From NCBI GenBank assembly GCA_039029515.1, contig JBCCFX010000209.1:1-6537 (forward strand): a stretch of DNA of 6,537 nt. The letters are read 5' to 3'. The position numbers were made by a program, and so were the translations under genes. The notes beneath the pieces are model-generated. The model ran no database searches, was not told where the DNA came from, and saw only the letters and a list, made by a program, of their open reading frames with translations. Positions 1-4,282 of the stretch are shown piece by piece; the stretch's first letter is position 1, and each line of letters begins with the position of its first letter. Origin of the DNA: JBCCFX01 sp039029515 (GTDB taxonomy: Bacteria > Planctomycetota > Phycisphaerae > Phycisphaerales > SM1A02).

Positions 1-226
1 CGACGGTGGTCATGGTGAGGAGCCTTGCTTGGGCGATGGGCTTTGAGAGACGGAAGAGAACAGACGTATCATGCCAGAACCATGTGACCGACGTCCAGAC
101 TTGGGCATCAAAGTCGAACCGGCGTGCTCCGGACGGGACATCCGGCTGCATCCATGCCACGATCAGACACGAAGAACCATTGCACGCAGACGCTTTGCTT
201 TCAACCATTTCCGACAAGGGAACACG
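1..226. other. Region without a convincing gene
   Basis: The short open frames here (starting at 6 and at 71) are rich in Arg, His and Cys, have no ribosome binding site and no recognisable motif. A 5-bp hairpin, CCGGA and TCCGG, lies at 129-145. I see no convincing promoter for the gene at 227; TTGCAC at 180-185 has only a poor -10 partner. A minus-strand gene could start at the left edge (CAT at 11-13), but too little is present to judge. Confidence 0.5.
216..222 (+). promoter_or_regulatory. Ribosome binding site of the DUF6503-like gene
   Basis: AAGGGAA lies 4 bases before the ATG at 227. It decides the start in favour of 227 over the upstream in-frame ATG at 71, which has no comparable site and would put 52 non-hydrophobic residues before the signal peptide. 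Confidence 0.55.
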
Positions 227-1000
227 ATGAAGACGATCCTCACATCCGCGGCAGTTGTACTCATGGCCGGCTCGATGCTCGGTGCCGCCCCGCATGACAC
301 AAGCTTCGCCAAGTCCATCGAAACGACGCACGGTCAGAAGGCCTACCGATCGAAAGAAGTCCTCAAAGCTGATCTGACGGTCAACTTCGGTGGTAACACC
401 ATGATCGATGGCACGATGTACTTCGACATCGACAGCGAACGCGTGCGCATCGAACAGAAGGATGGCACGACCATGGTCTGGGACGGTGAGCGCGCGTGGA
501 TCACGCCGGCCGAATCGGAGATGCAAGGCGCGCGATTCCATCTGCGCACCTGGACATACTTCCTCGCCGCACCATTCAAGCTGAACGATCCCGGTTCGCA
601 CATGGACCTCGCCGGCTCGCTGCCGCTCATGGACGGCAAAGTCATGGAGACCGGCAAGCTGACCTTTGGCAACAACGTCGGCGACTCGCCGGACGATTGG
701 TACATCGTGTACCGCGACGACAAGAACCGCATGGCGGCGATGTCGTACATCGTGACGTATTCGATGAGCGCGGAAGAAGCGGAAGCTGAGCCACACGCCA
801 TCGTCTACAACGAGTACGCAACGGTCGATGGCGTGACGTTCTCAACGTCCTGGACGTTCCACGATTGGGCGAATGACAAAGGCATCTTCGGCGATGAGCT
901 GGGCAACGCGAAGATCTCAAACATCTCATTCGTGCGCGAGAACAATGACTGGTTCACCAAACCCGCGAACGCGCGCGAGGATGCGCTGCCCGGCAGCTGA
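227..1000 (+). CDS. Exported protein resembling the DUF6503 family
   Basis: Predicted 257-residue exported protein of unknown function. Residues 1-20 form a signal peptide: Lys2, then a hydrophobic stretch and a small-residue region ending MLGAA. The mature part has features I associate with DUF6503, a family with a probable LolA/LolB-like half-barrel fold: a start around residues 28-56 with a Thr-His-Gly (34-36), an aromatic segment TYFLAAPFKLNDPG (110-123), and VGDSPDDWYIVYRDD (151-165) followed by a strand ending YIVTY (174-178). Many alternating strands and no membrane helix follow, which suits a periplasmic or outer-membrane-associated protein. The ATG at 227 is chosen because AAGGGAA (216-222) lies just upstream and it starts the signal peptide; the open frame extends back to 71, but that extension is Arg- and His-rich and not protein-like. 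It stands alone on its strand, convergent with the gene ending at 1119. The gene is secure; the family match is from memory of the pattern and the role is unknown. Confidence 0.8.
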   Translation: MKTILTSAAVVLMAGSMLGAAPHDTSFAKSIETTHGQKAYRSKEVLKADLTVNFGGNTMIDGTMYFDIDSERVRIEQKDGTTMVWDGERAWITPAESEMQGARFHLRTWTYFLAAPFKLNDPGSHMDLAGSLPLMDGKVMETGKLTFGNNVGDSPDDWYIVYRDDKNRMAAMSYIVTYSMSAEEAEAEPHAIVYNEYATVDGVTFSTSWTFHDWANDKGIFGDELGNAKISNISFVRENNDWFTKPANAREDALPGS

Positions 1001-1033
1001 TCCGATTCGCTCCATTATGCAAGCACAAACGCA

Positions 1034-1062
1034 ACGACCCGCTTCCAGATGAAGCGGGTCGT
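1034..1062. terminator. Probable bidirectional terminator hairpin between convergent genes
   Basis: A perfect 12-bp inverted repeat, ACGACCCGCTTC (1034-1045) and GAAGCGGGTCGT (1051-1062), encloses a 5-base loop CAGAT. It lies 33 bases after the stop of the plus-strand gene and 56 bases after the stop of the minus-strand gene. There is no clean U-tract on the plus side; on the minus side the following bases (GTTGCGTTTGTG) are moderately T-rich. Its strength and placement between two converging genes support a role in ending transcription from both sides. Confidence 0.7.
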
Positions 1063-1078
1063 GTGCATTCGGTCGGTG

Positions 1079-1101
1079 GGACACGTCCATCGACGTGGTC
1101 C
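1079..1101 (-). terminator. Second hairpin close to the stop of the minus-strand gene
   Basis: GGACACGTC (1079-1087) can pair with GACGTGGTCC (1092-1101) to give nine base pairs with a single bulged G at 1097 and a 4-base loop. On the minus strand it begins 17 bases after the stop at 1119, ahead of the stronger hairpin at 1034-1062. It may be a weak first terminator or a 3'-end stabilising structure. No U-tract follows. Confidence 0.35.
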
Positions 1102-1118
1102 GTTGTATGGGGCGCGGC

Positions 1119-1706
1119 TCAGCGTCGCCGTCGTCGTCGGCCAAGGCCGGCGAGGGCAAACATGCCAAGCGTTGCCGGTGCGGGGATCACGGCCGTGACG
1201 GTGAAGTCAAAGGTATGCGTCGTCAGATCACCGGTCTGCTGCACCCAGAACGTGTAGTCACCTTCTCCGAGCGTGCCATCGAATCCGATGCCGGCTGGCG
1301 GATCGGCCATGATTGGAAGCAGATCGGTGCCGACCGGTTCAGCGGTCGGGCCGAAGAGCGTCCATCCAAGCAGCGCAAAGACATCCGGTCCATCCGGTCC
1401 GGTGGTGAAGATCGTGCCTTCCTGAACCGCAATAAACGCGACCGTATCGAGTCCGATGTAGTCGTCGAGCACCAATGAACTCAGTTCGAATCCCGTCGGA
1501 ATGGTGACGGTGATGTAATCGACGTCACCAAACGTTGCGGACGTCGTAATGATATTGCTGCCTTCGTCGAGCGGCCCGAGTACGAACGGTGCGAGCGGGT
1601 CGCCGGAAAGATCTCCGTCGACGCCTTCGTCGTAATCGATTGCGAATGCCTGAGCAGCGACAGCGAGGGTGGCTCCGATGGGGAGCCAGGAGAGAGTACC
1701 CTTCAT
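1119..1706 (-). CDS. PEP-CTERM-like secreted protein (paralogue A)
   Basis: Predicted 195-residue secreted protein. Residues 1-22 are a signal peptide (Lys2, hydrophobic core, AQAFA end). The mature protein opens with an acidic motif DYDEGVDGDLSGD (24-36). A beta-rich domain follows, with GDVDYITVTIP (60-70), AFIAVQEG (90-97), ALLGW (111-115) and YTFWVQQ (151-157), resembling the beta-sandwich of pre-peptidase C-terminal (PPC) domains. The C-terminus has IPAPAT (174-179), a hydrophobic stretch (180-189) and six arginines (190-195): the layout of a PEP-CTERM signal read by exosortase, with Ala in place of Glu. By family analogy the tail would be removed after export and the protein released or anchored at the surface. 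The start has a strong upstream GGAGG. It is a paralogue of the neighbouring gene at 1822-2415, with about half of aligned residues identical by eye. The function is unknown; no exosortase gene is in the window. Confidence 0.85.
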   Translation of the reverse strand: MKGTLSWLPIGATLAVAAQAFAIDYDEGVDGDLSGDPLAPFVLGPLDEGSNIITTSATFGDVDYITVTIPTGFELSSLVLDDYIGLDTVAFIAVQEGTIFTTGPDGPDVFALLGWTLFGPTAEPVGTDLLPIMADPPAGIGFDGTLGEGDYTFWVQQTGDLTTHTFDFTVTAVIPAPATLGMFALAGLGRRRRRR

Positions 1707-1712
1707 CGATCA

Positions 1713-1719
1713 TCCTCCA
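1713..1719 (-). promoter_or_regulatory. Ribosome binding site of PEP-CTERM-like gene A
   Basis: On the minus strand this reads TGGAGGA, a near-ideal Shine-Dalgarno sequence about 7 bases before the ATG at 1706. It fixes the start and suggests efficient translation independent of the upstream gene. Confidence 0.75.
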
Positions 1720-1732
1720 GGTTGAGTATCTG

Positions 1733-1738
1733 ATTATG
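1733..1738 (-). promoter_or_regulatory. Possible -10 element for PEP-CTERM-like gene A
   Basis: On the minus strand this is CATAAT, five of six matches to TATAAT, 26 bases before the start codon, which would leave a short leader holding the ribosome binding site. I see no good -35 at 16-18 bases, so this is a weak call. It would allow gene A to be transcribed separately from gene B. Confidence 0.25.
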
Positions 1739-1780
1739 GCGGCGTCACGACCTTCAGGCGTTCACAAGCCCGAAGAATTC

Positions 1781-1798
1781 CGACATATCGATCGACAT
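1781..1798. repeat. Paired CGACAT hexamers around ATCGAT in the gap between the paralogues
   Basis: CGACAT occurs at 1781-1786 and again at 1793-1798, with ATCGAT exactly between them; an 8-bp palindrome TCGATCGA (1788-1795) overlaps the centre. The two hexamers are 12 bases apart, close to one helical turn. The element lies in the 115-bp gap between the two PEP-CTERM-like genes, upstream of the possible promoter of gene A, so a regulator binding site is conceivable. It is short enough to be chance. Confidence 0.35.
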
Positions 1799-1821
1799 GA
1801 CTGTTTGAGGCCAACGTGGCG

Positions 1822-2415
1822 TCAGTGCGTTCGTCGGCGTCGCGTGCGTATACCGGCAGCAGCACATAGCGCCAGTGCGCCGGGCACGGGAATCGTCGAC
1901 GTGACGACGAATTCAAACGTGTGCGTCGATGACACACCAGATGCCTGCTGAATCCAGAACGTGTACACGCCAGCATCGAGTGGCCCGGTGAATCCGATCG
2001 CCTGCGGCGAGGTACCGAGCGCCGTCAGCAGGTCGCCGCCAACTGGAACGCCGTCCGCGCCGGGACCGATGTGCGCCCAACCGAGCAACGCAGTGATGTC
2101 CGGTGCTTCGGCAGACGTTGTAAACGTCGGTCCTTCCTGGATCGCGATGAACGCGAGATCATCGACGCTCTCGAATCCAGTCAGTGTGATGGCGCCTAAT
2201 TGCGTGTCGACCGGCACGGTGACCGTGAGGTAATCGAGATCGTTGAGGATTGACGTATTCGTGATGGTGTTCACGCCTTCGGTAAACACCAGCGACGTCG
2301 GATTGAAACGATCGCCGGACAAGTCGCCATCGGTGGACTCATCGTAGTCCGTCGCGTGCGTGGTCATGCTGCATAGCGCAAGCGCGGTGACGGCGGCAAT
2401 CAATGTGGTGCGCAT
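1822..2415 (-). CDS. PEP-CTERM-like secreted protein (paralogue B)
   Basis: Predicted 197-residue secreted protein, the upstream partner of the paralogue at 1119-1706. Residues 1-21 are a signal peptide (Arg2, hydrophobic core, THA end). The mature protein starts with DYDESTDGDLSGD (23-35), then NDLDYLTVTVP (58-68), DLAFIAIQEG (86-95), ALLGW (109-113) and YTFWIQQ (151-157), in the same order and spacing as the partner. The C-terminus has IPVPGA (175-180), a hydrophobic stretch (181-189) and an Arg-rich tail RTRRRRTH. This is again a PEP-CTERM-like arrangement without the Glu; the tail is less pure than in the partner and its hydrophobic part is short. The start has GGGAGG 7 bases upstream. 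It lies 68 bp downstream of the AbgT-type transporter gene on the same strand, so read-through is possible. Function unknown; a PPC-like beta-sandwich is my best structural guess, and a surface or matrix role is inferred only from the sorting signal. Confidence 0.85.
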   Translation of the reverse strand: MRTTLIAAVTALALCSMTTHATDYDESTDGDLSGDRFNPTSLVFTEGVNTITNTSILNDLDYLTVTVPVDTQLGAITLTGFESVDDLAFIAIQEGPTFTTSAEAPDITALLGWAHIGPGADGVPVGGDLLTALGTSPQAIGFTGPLDAGVYTFWIQQASGVSSTHTFEFVVTSTIPVPGALALCAAAGIRTRRRRTH

Positions 2416-2422
2416 AGTGATT

Positions 2423-2428
2423 CCTCCC
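2423..2428 (-). promoter_or_regulatory. Ribosome binding site of PEP-CTERM-like gene B
   Basis: On the minus strand this reads GGGAGG, 7 bases before the ATG at 2415. It is a strong Shine-Dalgarno match and supports the chosen start. Confidence 0.75.
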
Positions 2429-2439
2429 GATCCAACACC

Positions 2440-2465
2440 AGTATGACGTCGACGTGATGTTCACG
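2440..2465 (-). promoter_or_regulatory. Palindrome and hairpin with a possible -10 between transporter and gene B
   Basis: The 68-bp gap contains a perfect 10-bp palindrome ACGTCGACGT (2446-2455). It directly abuts AGTATG (2440-2445), which on the minus strand is CATACT, four of six matches to a -10 box 24 bases before the start of gene B. Overlapping it is a 5-bp hairpin, CGTGA and TCACG, with a 3-base loop (2453-2465). Together these could be an operator at a promoter for gene B, or a weak attenuating structure after the transporter gene. No convincing -35 is seen. Confidence 0.3.
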
Positions 2466-2483
2466 CGATGCGAAATTCAGGAA

Positions 2484-4142
2484 TCACCCCGCGACGGGCA
2501 CCGGCGGTGGATACACGGTCGGCGCGCCGGGGCCGACGGGAAGATCAAAGAGGAACACCCACGTGTAGAACAGAATAGTCCAGCCGATGAGGAAGAAGAT
2601 CGTGTACGGCAGCATTGTGGCAACCATGGTGCCGATACCCAGATTCTTCTGATACCGGACCGCGACCGCAAGTATCAATCCGAAGTAACTCATCATGGGC
2701 GTAATGATGTTCGTGGTGCTGTCGCCGATGCGATACGCGGCCTGAATGACTTCCGGGCTGTAGCCGATCGTCATCAGCATCGGTACGAAGATCGGCGCGG
2801 TGACCGCCCATTGCGCGCTCGCGGACCCGAGCATCAGGTTCACGAAGCAGCACATCAGAATGAACGGAATGAACACCAGTGGATTGTCGAGGTTCATCGC
2901 GACGAGGACATCAGCGCCTTGCACCGCAAGGATCTGGCCGAGCCCGCTGTAGCGGAAGAATGCGACGAACTGGGCGGCGAAGAACACGAGCACGATGTAG
3001 AGACCCATGCTCTTCATCGCATCGGCCATCGCATCGATGATGTCGCGGTCGTTCTTCATCGTGCCCACGACGCGGCCGTATACGAAGCCCGGAATCACAA
3101 AGAAGATGAAGATCAGCGTTACGACACTGCGCAAGAGCGGACGGAACGTTTCCGCGCCGCTGGCGGCGAGATCGGGATTGCGCAATACGCCGTAATGGAA
3201 GCGGTATTGCGCAGGATCAAATGTCCCGAAGAATGTCGGACCGGCGAGATAGATGAAGAAAAAGATCGTGACGACGCATGCGATGCCCGCGGCGATCAGG
3301 CCCTTCTTTTCGATCGGCGTAACGGCATCGAGGTTGGGGTTCTTCTCAACGGTCTCGTCAGCTTCACTCGGATCGTATTGGCCAAGACGTGGCTCAACGA
3401 TGCGTGCGGTCACGAACCAGCCGAGGCCGGTGATCATGAACGTACTTGCGATCATGAAGTACCAGTTGACCGCAGGGTGCACCTCGTATTCCGGGTCGAT
3501 GAGCTGCGCCGCTTCCTGTGTGATGCCGGCAAGCAGGGGATCGACCGTGCCAATGAGCAGGTTGGCGCTGTAGCCACCGGAGACGCCGGCGAATGCGGCG
3601 GCCATGCCGGCGAGCGGATGTCGTCCCAAAGCATGGAAGATGACCATCGCGAGCGGAATGAGCACGACGTAGCCCATTTCACTCGCGGTATTACTGACGA
3701 CGCCCGCGAAGACGACGACAAGCGTGACGAGTTGCGGCGGGGCGGCGAGCACCATCGAACGGATGACCGCGGCGAGCAGTCCTGATTTCTCGGCGACGCC
3801 GACGCCGAGCAGGGCGACGAGAACCGTGCCGAGGGGGACGAAGCCGGTGAAGTTGGTGACAAGGTTCTGTGTGATCCAGCGAATGCCATCGCCTGAGAGG
3901 AGCGAGACGGCTTCGAAGGTCGCGCCAGGCTCGGCATTGGGGCGCGGGTCGACGACAGACCAGTTCAGGCCGGCGGCGATCGCGCTGATGATGACCACGC
4001 CGAGGGCAAAGAGGGCGAAGAGCGTCACGGGGTGGGGCAGGAAGTTGCCAAGCCACTCGACGACGGCGAGGAATTTCGCGAAGACGCCGTTGGATTTCGG
4101 CGGCGGGGCAGATGCTTGCGTCGGCTGTGGCTTCTCAGTCAT
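2484..4142 (-). CDS. AbgT-family inner-membrane transporter
   Basis: Predicted 552-residue member of the AbgT family (p-aminobenzoyl-glutamate uptake in E. coli; MtrF and YdaH relatives reported as antimetabolite efflux pumps). It has many hydrophobic membrane segments, with the first at about 38-58. The hallmark blocks are YSANLLIGTVDPLLAG (191-206), FAAQFVAFFRYSGLG (388-402), GSASAQWAVTAP (439-450) and YRIGDSTTNIITP (470-482). The residues I recall as functionally important in MtrF (D193, S417, W420, P438, R446, D449, P457) correspond here to D201, S442, W445, P463, R471, D474 and P482, all kept and with the same spacing in the C-terminal half. The protein is about 40 residues longer than E. 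coli AbgT, through a Pro-rich N-terminal tail, a longer loop near 302-335 and a Pro-rich C-terminus. The substrate and direction cannot be read from sequence. No clear Shine-Dalgarno precedes the ATG. It is divergent from the DUF5916 gene and upstream of the two PEP-CTERM-like genes. Confidence 0.95.
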   Translation of the reverse strand: MTEKPQPTQASAPPPKSNGVFAKFLAVVEWLGNFLPHPVTLFALFALGVVIISAIAAGLNWSVVDPRPNAEPGATFEAVSLLSGDGIRWITQNLVTNFTGFVPLGTVLVALLGVGVAEKSGLLAAVIRSMVLAAPPQLVTLVVVFAGVVSNTASEMGYVVLIPLAMVIFHALGRHPLAGMAAAFAGVSGGYSANLLIGTVDPLLAGITQEAAQLIDPEYEVHPAVNWYFMIASTFMITGLGWFVTARIVEPRLGQYDPSEADETVEKNPNLDAVTPIEKKGLIAAGIACVVTIFFFIYLAGPTFFGTFDPAQYRFHYGVLRNPDLAASGAETFRPLLRSVVTLIFIFFVIPGFVYGRVVGTMKNDRDIIDAMADAMKSMGLYIVLVFFAAQFVAFFRYSGLGQILAVQGADVLVAMNLDNPLVFIPFILMCCFVNLMLGSASAQWAVTAPIFVPMLMTIGYSPEVIQAAYRIGDSTTNIITPMMSYFGLILAVAVRYQKNLGIGTMVATMLPYTIFFLIGWTILFYTWVFLFDLPVGPGAPTVYPPPVPVAG

Positions 4143-4149
4143 GGCGGAG

Positions 4150-4155
4150 AGTATA
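4150..4155 (-). promoter_or_regulatory. Possible -10 element placing the transporter start at the transcript 5' end
   Basis: On the minus strand this reads TATACT, five of six matches to the -10 consensus, and it ends 7 bases before the ATG at 4142. Transcription would then begin at or next to the start codon. That agrees with the absence of a purine-rich ribosome binding site in front of this ATG, so a leaderless message is possible. No good -35 is visible. Confidence 0.35.
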
Positions 4156-4182
4156 GAGTGGTCTGGCCGAAGGGCCGTTCGG

Positions 4183-4202
4183 GAGAATCATCTCGGATTC
4201 TC
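4183..4202. repeat. Inverted repeat in the divergent promoter region
   Basis: GAGAATC (4183-4189) and GATTCTC (4196-4202) form a perfect 7-bp inverted repeat around a 6-base spacer. A second, shorter one, ATTCG-GT-CGAAT, lies at 4218-4229. Both sit between the divergently transcribed transporter and outer-membrane barrel genes, so they are candidate operator sites; the first could also fold as a leader hairpin. No regulator is identifiable. Confidence 0.4.
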
Positions 4203-4270
4203 ACATCGAAACCGCTGATTCGGTCGAATAGCGAGTCTGTCGGGGGAATTGAGTGCACATCACCGGGGAT

Positions 4271-4276
4271 GAGGAG
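4271..4276 (+). promoter_or_regulatory. Ribosome binding site that selects the GTG start at 4283
   Basis: GAGGAG lies 6 bases before GTG at 4283. The alternative in-frame GTG at 4253 has only GGGGGAA four bases upstream and would add ten polar residues (HITGDEERR type) before the basic start of the signal peptide, so 4283 is preferred. Confidence 0.6.
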
Positions 4277-4282
4277 CGACGC

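Noticed and set aside
180..208. TTGCAC at 180-185 as a -35 box for the first gene.
   Set aside because: At 17 bases downstream the would-be -10 is AACCAT, only three of six matches.
71..226. N-terminal extension of the gene starting at 227, from an upstream ATG.
   Set aside because: The added 52 residues are Arg-, His- and Cys-rich and would precede a clear signal peptide; only the ATG at 227 has a ribosome binding site.
6..230. Small 74-residue open frame at the left end.
   Set aside because: No ribosome binding site, atypical composition and overlap with the start of the real gene.
1119..1140. Near-trinucleotide CGT/CGC run at the end of gene A as a microsatellite or CRISPR-like repeat.
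   Set aside because: It is only six codons long and is explained by the poly-Arg tail of the sorting signal.
1095..1478. Plus-strand open frame of 127 residues opposite PEP-CTERM-like gene A.
   Set aside because: Antisense shadow: no ribosome binding site, and the minus-strand gene has a signal peptide, sorting signal and a paralogue.
1810..1820. 4-bp hairpin GCCA-ACG-TGGC just after the stop of gene B.
   Set aside because: Too short to be a terminator and without a U-tract; expected often by chance.
2454..3785. A 443-residue open frame on the plus strand, opposite the transporter gene.
   Set aside because: It is antisense to a confidently assigned AbgT gene, its product is an unusually His-, Asp-, Glu- and Arg-rich chain with no recognisable motif, and there is no ribosome binding site; codon bias of the true gene explains it.
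4253..4282. Upstream GTG at 4253 as the start of the DUF5916 gene.
   Set aside because: It adds ten polar residues before the signal peptide and its ribosome binding site is poorer than GAGGAG in front of GTG 4283. It cannot be fully excluded.
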